The notes under the pieces: generated by a model
Told to the model about the DNA's origin: nothing
The model's database searches: none
What the model saw: only the letters and a program-made list of their open reading frames with translations
Shown here: piece after piece, positions 11,820 through 24,368 of the stretch
Position numbering within the stretch: the stretch's first letter is position 1
Layout: each line of letters starts with the position of its first letter
Source: Lactarius indigo
Lineage: Eukaryota > Basidiomycota > Agaricomycetes > Russulales > Russulaceae
Assembly: GCA_025766275.1 (NCBI GenBank)
Contig: JAFKAC010000127.1
Coordinates: 1 to 64,000, forward strand
DNA: 64,000 nucleotides
Direction: 5' to 3'
Program-made: the position numbers and the translations under genes

Positions 11820-14459
11820 ATGTCCACAGAAAAGTACGAGGAGAGTAACATCTTTAACGACAAGTCCCTCGAAAAGGGCCCCGCTGAACGTGCTGCACCT
11901 GCGGATGACCGCTACCACTTCGACCAATCTGACCTTGACCGCGTCCAGCGTCGTCTGAAGCAGCGCCATGTACAAATGTTCGTACTTTCTTCTTACATGA
12001 ACGTAGTTCACCGTGTTGATATCCTCCCGATTGTACAGGATTGCCGTTCGTGCCACCTGCTCATTATCAGCCAGAGCCTAACCATCTTCCCTCTACGCCC
12101 AGATTGCGGGTACAATTGGAACGGGTCTGTTCCTTGGGTCGGGCTCTGCCCTTCAGGGTGCAGGTCCCTTGGGCGCACTGCTCGCGTACATGTTGGTTGG
12201 GACGGTTGCGTATTCGTACGTCAACCTTTGATTCTCCTGGAACCCTTCTCTTATGGGGATACAGGTCATTGTGCTCCGTCGGTGAAATGACGGCTTTAGC
12301 GCCTATTTCTGGGACTTTCCCTCACTTTGGTAGGTTCCATTGGTGTCAGATAGGGCGCAATCTCTCATTACTGGAATCTCACGTTCAGCCGCTCGATGGG
12401 TTCAGCCTTCCTTTGGTGCCGCCGTAAGTGCTGCTTTCTGTGTTGTGCTACTCGTGCTCAAATGGGGGGTTACTATGTAGGTTGGCTGGGTACGTAATTA
12501 CAAGTCACCTCGGACTTTGTGTGCTCAGCTCACAATTCATTCTTTTTAAATAGAATTACTTCTATGTGAGTGGTGTTGATCGTCGATTTCTCACGAGTAC
12601 TGAAATGTGTTCATTCGATTCGTAGGCACAAGCGTAAGTTTCTGATTTCTTTTTAGAAAAATTGCCCCACGTTTAAACCCTACCTCCGGTCTTCCAGTAT
12701 CACCGTGCCAGTTGAGATCACGGCCGCAACGATCTTGATTACTTTCTGGGATGATAACGTTTGTCCTGAATTCTTAGCTGCCAAAAAAGGATATCGATTT
12801 TGACGCGCTGTCCCACTACTGTAGCACAAGCACCAGGCCGGTTATACCGCCGTGCTCTGCTTCCTCGTCTGCCTGATCAACATTTTCGGGGTTCGGTATT
12901 TCGGCGAATGTCAGCACTGTCACTTCTCTTGAAGGAATCTAATCTGATCCCTATTTCAGCTGAATTCATTTTCTCTATCATCAAGCGTACGTTCTGTCCT
13001 TCCGCCTGGTCTGTAGACGGCACTGATTCTCCTGCTCAGTTACCCTTATTACTGGGCTCATCCTATGTGGTTTAGTCATTGACCTTGGTGGAGGCCCCGA
13101 TCATAAGCGTCTCGGCTTCACCGTAAGTGCGCACTCAATACCTGTGTTAGTGCGTCTTAACTTGGAGCCCAGTACTGGAAGCATCCTGGTGCCCTTGCTG
13201 GTCCTGGTCTCGTCAACAGCAAGTCTACTGATCACTTCTTGGGTTGGTTGTCCGTCCTCGTGCAGGCAGGTTTCTCCTTCCAGGGTATGGAGCTCGTCGC
13301 GATGTAGGCTTCTTGTCCCCCCTCTTCCTTTTGGTACCTACTCTGACATTGATCAATGCAGTGCAGCGTCTGAGACAGAGAACCCGCGCCGCAATATCTC
13401 AAAGGCCGTCCGCCGCGTATTCTGGCGTATCGTTGTTTTCTACATCCTCGGTATCCTCATCACTGGCATGCTCGTTCCGTCCGATGACCCTGATTTGCTC
13501 AATGGTGGCGGTACCGCCTCCGAGTCTCCCTACGTCATCGCAATCCGCCGTGCCGGCATCCACACACTTCCGTCCATCATCAATGCGGCTATCTTCACCA
13601 GCGCGTTCTCTGCGGGCAACTCGTTCCTCTTCTGCTCGTCGCGTATTCTGTACGGTCTTGCTATCCGTGGTCAGGCCCCCCGCTTCTTCACATACTGCAC
13701 GAAGAACGGCTTGCCGATCATCGCCGTTTTGTTCTGTGTGAGTTTTCCTTCGTGTACGGGCTATGTAGTGTGCACGGGCTCATCTCTCACGGACTTACAG
13801 TGCAGCTTCTCCCTCCTCTCTTTCATGAACGTGTCGTCCGGTGCAGGCAAGGTCTTCAAGTAGGCTCACGATCCTTTTCGCAAACGAGAAAGGTCTTCTA
13901 AACAATCGTTTACTTTGCAGCTGGTTTGTTAACCTTTCGACTTCTGCCGGCTTCTTCACCTGGTGGTCAATAAACCTGACTTACATCCGCTTCTGTGCGT
14001 TTTTTTCTTCTTTTTTCGTTCCTCTTTACGCTGATGACCAACAATCCGTCCAGGGCGTGGTCACAAAGTTCAGGGCCGCGACCGCAGTGAGCTCGCATAC
14101 TGGAACCCAATGCAACCCTATCTCGCCATTTGGGGTGTTTTCTGGACGACGATCTTCATCCTCGTCGATGGTTACCAAGTCTTCTTTGTGTGGGACACAC
14201 AGGACTTCCTCACGGCGTACATCAATATCCCCATCTTCTTCGCACTCTGGGGCGGCTGGACACTTTATATGCGCAGACCCTTCTGGCGTGCCCACGAGAT
14301 GGACTTTGTTACGGTGCGTTGCTGCGGTCGCACGCCACTGCATTTGGTCCTTGCTCACGTGTGCCATTTACTTAGGGCATTCCATCCATCGAGGAGACGG
14401 ACGCCCCAGAGGTGCCCCCACGGAATCTCGGCGAAAAGATTTTCAACATTATATTCTAG
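11820..14459 (+). CDS. Amino acid permease (YAT/AAP family), 18 exons with several microexons
   Basis: Plasma-membrane amino acid/proton symporter of the fungal YAT type, 548 residues. Exons: 11820-11977, 12039-12045, 12103-12215, 12265-12329, 12389-12423, 12481-12489, 12554-12565, 12626-12633, 12698-12758, 12825-12909, 12960-12986, 13040-13122, 13173-13303, 13362-13737, 13801-13859, 13921-13994, 14054-14313 and 14376-14459. All junctions are in phase and restore family text: LKQRHVQMIAIAGTIGTG, SLCSVGEMTALAPISGTFPH, VGWNYFY, AITVPVEITAA, then YFGESEFIFSIIKLT, SFQGMELVAIAASETENPR and SAGNSFLFCSSRILYG. The ETENPR motif follows helix 6 as in the family. About twelve membrane helices are visible. 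Exons of 7, 9, 12 and 8 nt are forced by homology, not by ORF length. The N-terminus is hydrophilic and acidic. Substrate not predictable. Confidence 0.88.
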
Positions 14460-14682
14460 CTTTCGCGTTCTCCGGGTGTCTCACCCATTTCACGTACTGT
14501 CATGTTTTGTCGACGACTGCTGCCTGATATACAGTACGATTAGTACCTTGTTTGGTTCTCTTGCCATCATGCTGTCGGACGTAATAAAGTCCATTCTTCT
14601 CTTTGAAACACCTCGCCTACTCGATTTGGAAAGAGACAGGCATTATACTACTCCAGTGCAACACGCGAGCGGAGTGATGTCA

Positions 14683-16351
14683 TTAAGGTGGACCGTCGTT
14701 GCAAGATTCCGCAGCTGCAACCGTCAGCGATCCGTCTCTTTCGGTGCGCCGGAATTTCCCCTGCATCCAAACGCGATACATCTTGAGCTGTCGCTTGCGG
14801 TTCACGAGTAGCCTGCGGTCGACGCCAAGCTGCTCGGTGACGAAGAGCGGGTGGGCCAAGCCAAGCGTGGCAGGGTCACGCAGGGACGGATGGGTCGGCT
14901 GCGTGGATGAATCGGCATTGGGAAGGGGGCCGTCGGAGGAAGGAGGGGAATCGAGACCGGGTGTGGGTGTATCATCGCGATCATCTTCTACGCCACCGCC
15001 TTCGCCACCGCCGTTATCGCTGTTCTTATCATCGGCTTCGGTCGACTCGTGTGTGTGTACCTGGGTCTGTGCAGTCGGCGCAGATGAGCCAGTAAACAGT
15101 AGCGCGAGCTCGTCTGTCAAGGGGCACAAAAGAAAATACGGGAGGGAAAATGAGGGTCAGTGGTGGTAATGAGGAAACAATTACGCAACCAAGTTCGAAA
15201 AAGTAGACGCGTGTGCCGTCGCCGCGGATGTAGAAGTTGTCGTCGAGTAGCCGGCCCGCTTTGAAGCGGAGCTGGGTGAGGTCGTACCGACCGTAGTCGC
15301 GCATAAGGACGAGCCCGCCAGGTTTCAGTATCTATGTGTGTGTTAGTTAGTAACACCAGACACCGGCGAGGGGGTGGAGACTCAGACCTGCGCGATGTTG
15401 GAGATAGCCTGGGACCATTCGGATGGGTGTAGTGCGCTGAGGACAAACACGAGGACGAGAATGTCGGCAGACCGTGGCGCGAGATCGGGAGGCGGCGATG
15501 CGGAGGATAAGTCCCAAACCGAGGCAGTGATCGTTCCACAGGGCGGGGATGTGTACAGTGTATTGTGCTTCGACAAGATGAATGAATAAATGAGTGAAAA
15601 GGACCGAGCGAAGAAGAAGCCCACCTGTACGAGCTTTATGGCATGGGAAGAATAGTCGAACGCATGTATGCGAAGCTCGGGATTGTGATTTTGTTCTAGG
15701 AGCGGGAATATGGCGTTTCCGGCGCCTGTGCATGGCGGCGGTCAGGAAAACTTATTATAAGCGAATGGTCGGGGGGACATACCACATCCAACTTCGACGA
15801 CGGTGCGGGGTCCGGCCTGCACAGGGCGTACGTCACGATCACAATGAATGAAGGACGGACAGGCGCACCGATAACTCGGCAGCGGCGACGAGCTCCGGGA
15901 ACTCGAGATGTAACCTGATCGCGGATTGAACGACCACAGTTCGCATAACGTAAGTGGAACACGCACCACTTGCGATTCTTGAAGAAGTTTGAGGCGTTTG
16001 TCTTGTAGAAGTTATCCCTTGTTCGTCGGTGAGCGTAACACAACACAGGGATGGTAGATAACGAACCAGTGTTTAGCAGGCTTGGTGTTGTATTTTTGCT
16101 TGTCGAGTTGTGGGACTGGCGCAGCTCGCTGACGAGCCAACGAGGCTGCTATGGTAGCATGCTGGTCTGGCGGCGAAGGGACGTGATCCCAAGCGTTCTG
16201 AGACCAGACATCGGCGCTCTCTGTGAGAAACCTATGTTGAGTTGAAGATGAGGGATGGGGTCGGTGAACCAAGGGAGAGAGAGACGTTCCTCGCGCCGAA
16301 AGGAGGGCTGAGTGCAGTGAAGTCTTGTACGGAGGAAGTGATCTTGGCCAT
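14683..16351 (-). CDS. tRNA m3C32 methyltransferase (Trm140/METTL2 type)
   Basis: SAM-dependent methyltransferase that makes 3-methylcytidine at position 32 of Thr/Ser tRNAs. Exons proposed: 16286-16351, about 16067-16220, 15967-16017, 15869-15914, 15783-15816, 15625-15725, 15388-15567, 15190-15331 and 14683-15113. Family blocks appear in order: [43 protein letters not shown], the SAM-binding [57 protein letters not shown] and [14 protein letters not shown] Ser/Asp-rich insert (about residues 245-300) separates the core from the C-terminal [15 protein letters not shown] helix. There is no N-terminal actin-binding extension as in yeast Abp140. The first junction is not fully resolved: exon 1 ([22 protein letters not shown], split here only by its 22-codon length) is clear but the exon 2 start is ambiguous. 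It diverges from the RhoGEF with an 87-bp gap. Confidence 0.85.
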
Positions 16352-16438
16352 TAAGATTAGAATTTAGAAATAATAAATTAGTTATGTTATCAATAAGTGA
16401 ACTCGAGGCTGTCATCATCATCACCCATCCTCACCACA
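16352..16438. promoter_or_regulatory. 87-bp bidirectional promoter between methyltransferase and RhoGEF
   Basis: The two start codons face away from each other with only 87 bp between them. The stretch is AT-rich with AATTTAGAAATAATAAATTA in its left half. Both 5' UTRs and the core promoter must lie here or overlap the neighbour's coding sequence. Confidence 0.6.
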
Positions 16439-19400
16439 ATGCCGACGACGATTGCTTCCTCATCTTCTCCTCCGGGAGACGCTGACCTCCAAGAGCTTTA
16501 CAATCAGGTTCTCAGCGCCTTCGCAGAAGAGTCCAGTCCTTCCAAGTTTTCCCCCACTTTCTCGCCTAATACCGTCGATCACGATCCTCCTTACAGTCCG
16601 CATAGCGACGAACCCGTTGGCTCATATATCTCTACAAGACCGCATACACAATCCCGCGGTGAGCCCTCCCCCTCCTTTTTCTCTCCGTCCCCATTCCTCA
16701 GTTTTTCCCATTAGCCTCCGGTAGCCCTCGGGACAATAACCGTCCCCTCCCGTCCCCGACAACGTATCCAACCTCACCTACCCAGGGCAAGGGCCCCCGC
16801 CCTCTCCCAAGACTTCCTGGCGCCTCCCCTACTTCTCCCTCCGCTTACCCTGGCCACATGCCTGAACCTCGACCCTTCCCTGCTTCTACTGGTGCCAAGC
16901 CCGCAGCCGAGCAGTGCGTGTGTTTTCCCCCTACATTCCCTTATCTTCATCCCGTATCTTTACAGGCCTCGACGACAGTACACGGCTGAGCCTTTTGGCA
17001 ACGGCACTCCCGCATCCCCAGCGGAGCGCCCCCCGCGCGGCCTACCTTCTGATCCACGACCTGCCCACAAACCTCCCGTAGCTCTGCGTCCGGGAAGCAG
17101 TAGCGGCGTTGATGCGCGATCACCCTCCCCCGCTGCTGGACACACGCGGGGAGCGAATTCGCTTCAGTATCCTATGCCCGTTCCTGATGTTACCCCACCA
17201 TCTGTTGGAGCGTACGGCCAACCGTGGAATGGATCACCCTCTGCAAGGAGCTACACTAGCAACGGCGCTCAACCCCCCGGGAGTACCCCACAAAGACAAC
17301 CCTCTTACCGACCCCCGGGCGCCTCTGCACCCCGGATACCTGGTCATGCCGCAGGTCTCGACTCTCGGGATGATTCATCCAGCGCCTCACCGTCAGCCGA
17401 CCATCATTCGTCCGTGAACAGTCCTTCCAATTCCAACTCTTACTTCTCTCCCGACGCTAATTACTCGTCTTCCCTGTTCAACGTCTCCAATATCCCCCCA
17501 CCGCCACCGCTTAATCCGCTTTCCCACGCTCAACCATCCTCACGTCTCAAGACCCATGATCACGACTCCTCTGATGACATCCTTGCCCCTGGGGCTCTAG
17601 GGTTTGCCCGTCCGCTTTCCCACAGTGAGTCTTCTCATTTCCTTTTTCTAGATATCCGCAGGGCCCAACGGACCGTCGTTACCCGCTTACAGTTTCCAGC
17701 AGCGAGCATCCGCTGCGATCAACTAGCACCGTTTCGACTTCCTCTAGTACACACGTGAGTGCCTTGGAGCGTAACTTCACCACGTCGACGGTCGCGACCG
17801 CGTCCACCGCGCCGACAACGTACAGCGGTGGCAGCAGGGACAAAGACACAATCGCGGGACGTTCTATCGATCGCTCAGAGTCATTTGGCAGTAAGCTCCG
17901 CGAGCCCGCGACAGGTCCCATTCCACTGAGCGACCGTCAACCATCTGAGCCGGCTCGATCCGTGGCGACTGCGCGTTCACACCTGGCCACTGAGATTAGG
18001 CGGCTGAAAAGTCAGGAAGCTAGAGAAGACGCGACAAATTCATACGGAGACGACGATTATTACGATGAGGACGACGACTACTACTCGGACGAGGAGAGTC
18101 TCGACTCCTTTGTCAACTTCTCGCTGCTCAGTAATATTGCGGTGTGGATGCGCGATCAGGTGCCTCGTGGGACGCATGTGAAAGGAAGCATCCCGTACCC
18201 GCGAGCATTTACTGGCAAGGACATCGTAGTATGTACTTTTTTTGTTCCTTGTTTGTCCCACTTTTGACCAAATATACTTCATATCAGTCCACACTGCAGT
18301 CACGCATCGCCTCCGAGCTCCTCATCAATCAAGGCGTCACAACGAACAATCGCGCGATCGCACTGCAAGTTGCGCGCAGTCTCCAGCAGCAACTATTTTT
18401 CTACGAGGTCGAGTGGGGCGGACGTGTCCTCCAGGATGGCGTCGAGGACGTTTACATGTTCCTTGATGACCAGGAGGGTTCCGCTGATGCTCCACGTGAC
18501 CGCGAGGAACTCCCGACGAGCGTGATCACTGTATTGACTCGATGTTACTCGCCCAGCTGCTCCGAGGCCCAACCGTGCTACTCGTTTGCGTGTCCACGCC
18601 GTTCAAGGGTGAGTGTAATCTGACACCTATTTCCGTTAATCCCCACATAAAGTGCTCCAGACGGACCCGATCGTCGTGGATGAGACGCCTTCGCCCGTCC
18701 CGGTTTCAATTGATGAGGACTGGGCCGCTCACATAGATCCCGCTGTGTTGGCTGCGCTTCCTGAGAGTGAAATAAATCGCCAGACGGTCATCCACAAGCT
18801 CATCACCAAGGAGGTCCAGTATATCAAGGATCTTGATGTCATCGAATCTGTATGTTTCTTCTGCATCTATGGCCGGAATGTTCTAGCTCACAATCTTCCG
18901 TCGTAAAAACAGGTTTTCATTCGGCCACTGCGCAATGCGACTCCGCCTGTGATACCCTACACTGAACTCGACGGATTCATCGATGACGTCTTTGGAAACT
19001 TTTACGATGTCCGCCGTGCGAATCGCCAGCTCCTGGAAGTGCTTAACGTGCGCCAGCGTGAACAGTCGCTCGTCATCCAGCGTGTGGGCGACATCTTCCT
19101 TGAGATCGCGACAGAGTTTAGGCTTGTTTATCCCGTCTACGTTGGCCATTTGCCACTCGCAGAGAAGCGCCTGAAAGAGGAGACAGAGGGAAACCACGAG
19201 TTTCGGTTGTTCCTTGAGGTGCGCCGCGCTGTGTCCCTATCTCTCAGGAGATTCCTTGATGTTTTAAATGGGTTGTAGAATGCCAACCGCAACCCAGATG
19301 CACGGAGGATGGAACTCAAAGTTTTCCTGAATCGACCATCGGAACATTTGCAGCGGTACGAGAATGTTCTCGAAGCTATCGCAAAGGAGACAGCCGAGGG

Positions 19401-22400
19401 GAATCCAGACGCGGATTTCCTAATGGAAGCTGTGCAGGCATTCAAGGGTCTGCAGGCAGCATGCGTTTTGCAGACGTTCCAACATGCGATGTGCAGAGGC
19501 CCGACGGGCAAATTCGAATGGCATAACCTAGTCTCCGAAGATGTTCGAGCTGGCATAAGCAAGTCGGAGCAGAAGCGCCAGAGGTGAGTTGACATCACAA
19601 GAGGTTCAGGGAGCACTCTGACGCCAAGTTTTGTAGCATCATCTTTGAGCTTATCAAAGGTGAGATGCAATATGTACGCGATTTGGAAAACATTGATGTT
19701 GTAAGTGATGCCATCGCTCGTCCGGTTTTATATTCTGTTTGACCCAGGGTCGCTCTCCAGATGTACGTGCAGCCACTGCGAACGGGGGAACCTCCCGTCA
19801 TCTCTCGCGACCGGTTGTCAACCTTCATTACGGACGTCTATCACAACTTCGGTGCGCTGCACGCACAACACCGCAAGTTGCTCGATCGCCTCCATGCAAT
19901 CCAGCGTGATGAGCACCCGGTCATCAATAGCGTCACAGCTGCGATCTTCGATGCTGCGCTCAACTGGCGTGATGAGTACATGGAGTACATTACGAACTAT
20001 CCCATCGCTGAGTATCGCATCGTTGACGAAATGGCGAACAACCCTGCCTTCAAGGAATTTGTGGAGGTGTGTTTATGCGCTACAGACTGCGTTCATGACG
20101 TGTATATTAAATTATTCTTTAGCAATGCACGCGGCATCCAGACGCAAACCGTCTAGACATGAAGAACTTCGTGAATCGGCCAATTCCACGTCTCGCGCGA
20201 TACGAGCTGCTACTCAAGGGCATCATGGAAGCCAGCCACGACGGTCACGAGGATCATGAGAGTATCCCGCAGGTCATTGAAGTGATCAAGTCGCTGTTGA
20301 AGGAAACGCAACCGGGCGTCGCATCTGCGGAGCAAAAGGTCGAGCTTTGGCGGTACAACGCCAATTTAGTGTTCAAACCTGGCGAGGCTGTGGTGAGTCC
20401 TGATTATAAATATGAAGGTGTTCTATGGGATTCATGTCACTGTTTCTCGTGTAGGACATGGACTTATTGGCCGAGAACCGCTCACTCATACACGCCGGAA
20501 AGCTCTTACGCCAACCAGATACTGGCTTTGAGTGGAGTGGGTGGAGCGAACTATTTGTTCTGCTATTTGACAACTATTGTAAGTCAAAGTGGATGGGTGG
20601 GTATATTTTATTGATTGTGATGGCGTACAGTGGTCATGACAAAGCCAAAGGAGAAGGACGGCATCACGAAGTTCAACGTTAACCGCCGAGTATGCATTCC
20701 TTCTCTTTTCTGCGCACATTCCAAAAATTGATTATTGTAATTTAGCCTATTCCTTTAGACCTCTTGACGCTTTCAAACTTCATTGATCCTCCTACGCAGC
20801 GCGGAACTGGGCTGCTACGTGGCTTCGGTGGCAACAAGGGAGGAGGCGACACACAGGCAAACACGCCCGGTGTCACCCCTGATACGGCAACCGACTCGCG
20901 CGTCGTGTACCCGTGCACTATTCTGCACACCGGCCGGCTTGGGGGGCTGTATACTGTATACGCCGAATCTTCACAAGCGCGCTCAGAATGGAAGGAGAAA
21001 CTTGAGGAGGCAATTGGGTTGCGCAAGGTCGTGCAGGAGTCGAACAGGGTTTTCGAAGTTGAGACGCTCAGCTCGGACACATTCGTCGTTCCATCGATGC
21101 TTTCGCCGCCGACAAACCACTCGTGGAACGCAGAGAGCTCGTTTACGGGCAAGGTCACTTGTTCCGTACCATTCAGTAAGCCAATTGACTTGGAAATTGT
21201 GTGCGACTGCTTGAGCTGTTTTTTTTTCTTCTTTTCCTACAGCTACCGCGGATGGGCGTGCCCTCGTCGCAGTTGGTTGTGCGGAAGGTGTTTGGATAGG
21301 GTTCCGCCACGATTCGAGATGTGAGGATTGCGTTGCTACGATGTCAAGCCATCACTTATCCCCCTTGCAGCCATGCGCAGGGTACTGCACCTGAAGATGG
21401 TCACCCAATGTGCGATGCTCGAAGATTTCGGGATCTTCCTTGTGCTTGCTGACAAAGTAAGCTGGCTGTTTCCTCTGCGTAGCTTAGATGATCTGATTGA
21501 CGCTCGGTTCTTAGTCACTATTTGCGTACCACATCGAAGCGCTTGTACCAACATCGCCACAAAGCGCAAACACTACACAGACACCGCAGAAGCTAAACGG
21601 CTCAAAAGACGTACATTTCTTCAGTGTTGGGAGTCTCGGTGGGCGGACCCTTGTAATTTACATGAAGAAAAAAGGGGTAGGGTCGTTGTTCTGTTATATC
21701 GGCTCCTGCGTTGATCTCACCGAGTCAACCAGTTGGACAGCGTCTTCCGCGTACTTGAACCGGTTGTTGGAAAGATAAACGAGAAGGCTAAGGCCCCCGT
21801 GTTTTTGAGCTCTCGATTTGGCCTACGGCAACCCCGCTCGGAGTGGTTCCGCATTTACAGAGTACGTATATCCCCTCCCACGGCTTCGCGGGACCTTAAA
21901 CGCTCTTTGACAGGACTTCTTCCTACCATCCGAGTCATATGACCTCATCTTCTTGAAAGCCAGGATCGCCATCCTCTGTACGAAGGGTTTCGAGATCATG
22001 GACCTTTCCGAGTTAGTCCTCTTCACCTCCCTTGTCTTCGATGTCTGACGTGTTGGATGTGTAGTTTCAAGAGCGTCACAATTCCACAACGTGATGACCC
22101 GCGCCATGAGAAACTTGCCAAACGTTGTGAATCGTGTCGTCCAATGGGGATGTTCCGCTCTAGCGAGAACGAATTCCTCCTTTGCTACGACGGTGATATC
22201 TAGTTCAGGTGCTCCCTCTATTAATACGCTAACTCTCCTTCGCAGAGTTCGGGTTGTATGTGAACCGGCACGGCGACCCAAGTCGTACCAAGGGCACTAT
22301 CGAATGGGAAGGCACTGCCGAGCATGTCGCCTGGCATCCACCATACGTCCTCATCTTTGACTCGCGCTTCATCGAAGTGCGACACATCGAAACCGGGCGG

Positions 22401-22709
22401 CTTTGCCAGATCATCCCCGGAAACGACCTTCGATGCATCTGGGACGGGCGCGGGGGGTCGGCGCCGCCGATTGCACCAGGTGCCAATGGGACGTGGGAGG
22501 AAGCACCATCGCAAGAAGCGCGCGTACACGGCGTGATGCGCGCGGACGACTCGGCGCAGGCCCGTACGGGTTCGCTGGGCGCCGGGCGTGGCGTTGCGCA
22601 ACACGTCTTTGAGCTCATACCCACGGTCCCGCTCTTCCTCCCCGAAAAGCTTTCGTCGCCCACCCAGCACTCGTCTTTCGTGCACCCGGGCCTGAACGGC
22701 TCGCCATAA
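16439..22709 (+). CDS. Rom2-type Rho guanine nucleotide exchange factor with DEP, two tandem DH domains, PH and CNH
   Basis: Predicted Rho1 exchange factor for cell-wall integrity signalling, about 1,700 residues in more than 20 exons. Order: a Ser/Pro-rich disordered N-terminus (16439 to about 18040); a DEP domain (about 18090-18500); a short Cys-rich insert (TRCYSPSCSEAQPCYSF); a first DH domain (about 18770-19560, starting VIHKLITKEVQYIKDLD); a second DH domain (about 19636-20330, starting IIFELIKGEMQYVRDLE); a PH domain (about 20450-21030); and a citron homology domain (about 21240 to 22600) ending with a Pro/Gly-rich tail. The second DH keeps the canonical RPIPRLARYELLLKGI helix; the first has RPSEHLQRYENVLEAI instead, so it may not be catalytic. 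The ATG at 16439 is favoured; an upstream in-frame stretch lacks ATG. The CNH 3' end has been copied twice downstream (see 27.7 and 29.3 kb). Family call strong; exon ends in the CNH part approximate. Confidence 0.88.
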
Positions 22710-24368
22710 ACGATACACACAAAAGTGAAATGACCATTTGACGAATTGTGACATGTATAAAAACCGCGACTTTTATATTGACTATGGTACTACTATACAG
22801 CCCATCCATCACTCCTTCCTTACCTCTCTCCATACCCCCGCTCCCTTAGGTTGATTTTTCATTATGACCTGTACTTCTTCACATTCGCGCAAGTTCATTG
22901 TTCATATATGTACGCCAACAAAAGTGTTATTTTTGTGTCTTTGGAAAACGAATCATACATATGGGAAACGATGGCTCTATCGAACCGCGGCCGAAGTTCG
23001 TATCGTAGCGTGACCGCATGATCGTCCCGAATCGAAAAACCATTTTGATGGCTCTCACTTGCCTTGACTTTGATACGATACAGTACAATCACGCGTTACG
23101 GTGAAAAATAATTGATAAAATTAAAGATAGATCAAACATATAAACGCAGTATGCCTTCGGTATGTTTTCTTTCGTGGGGAACGCCAGCCTGAGACCAGGT
23201 CTCGCTCCAATCCGAAGGTCAGGCCAATACTCAGGACAGCAAGCGGGATAGTCGGTCACGGTTGTTGGGTAAATCAAACGAGATCGAGCGGAAAGGAGCA
23301 GAAAGGGAAACGTCCTTGTCGTGCAAAAGATTGAGGAGAAGGGGTGCTAAGGATATGGAACTTAAATAGGACTGAGGGGGAGATATACCATAGCTAATTT
23401 CCCGAGAATTTCTCCTGTAACTTACAGTACGTAAATATATATGGACCCCGCTTTTGAATATTGGAAGTCCGCCGGTGAACTCGGGCCTATCGTTTGGAAC
23501 CTTCAAATGTTATAGTACAGTAATAGAGAGAGGATGGATGGTTCTTGTCCACATTTTAAGTTTAGATGACTTCTTTCAGACACTGGCACTCGCAGCTAGG
23601 CAAATTCTGAATTACTGGTAGGACTTTCTTGGGCATCGTCCTGTACGGCGCTCTAATGGTCGGCGTCTGGATCCCCTAGTATGTCTTTACTGGGATTTAT
23701 GCATTTGCCCAAATGGCTGGCCCATCGAACCTTTTTCTGTCACTGGCACGATTTTTCACGCAAGTCAGAAGAACCCACCCAAGTCTCTCGTCTTTCCATC
23801 CCTAGGTCCCATCGTGCTCGCCCATACTCATTTCTCCATCCCTTTTGGTTATCGGAGCAAATCTGCTGTAAGACCACCATTGTGGCTGGTCCTGAGATCC
23901 CACATATTTGCTCCTTCTCGGTTATCTCGTAACGGCTCAGCTTGCTCAGGGATCACGCGCACGACCGTTCGGATTCACCCATACCACTTAACTGTACGTT
24001 GCCCAGATTCTCTCATTCCTACCTTTGTCTACCCAAATTAGTCCCTCCGTCCCTCCGTCCCGCCTTTACTCCCCCTTCCCCAACTCTAACCTTTTCTTGT
24101 AGTAGGTACTGTTCTGCCTGTACCAAAATCACCACTTCTTGCTGAACAAAACAGCGCTCGGTCGCTACTCGTCCCCCTTCTCTACGTGATCAACTCGAGT
24201 CAGGCCCAATCGAGGGCACCTGTATTTCGTCTCATCGTCTCGGTTTCTCGTTGGTGGTCTCGCACTCATTCCTGCGACCATTTGGCTATATTCTCCTCTC
24301 CTCTTTTCTCTGCGGGATCTGCTCCGCCTGCGAACTCACACGATCTCAAATCCATACACTACCCAGTA
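22710..24368. other. Intergenic region with weak coding-like remnants
   Basis: No supportable gene. Near 23630-23780 a plus-strand frame reads GIVLYGALMVGVWIP followed by a stop and further hydrophobic text, which could be a decayed membrane-protein exon. The last ~200 bp (24180-24368) are a conserved 5' flank shared with the other copies of the membrane-protein family. Confidence 0.45.

Noticed and set aside
15117..15733. Two minus-strand ORFs of 128-140 codons rich in Arg/His/Pro
   Set aside because: Other frames of the methyltrans­ferase exons; they show no domain while the correct frame has the SAM-binding motif.
23681..23932. Plus-strand ORF after the RhoGEF
   Set aside because: Some hydrophobic text nearby looks once-coding, but this frame itself has no pattern and stops interrupt the alternatives.
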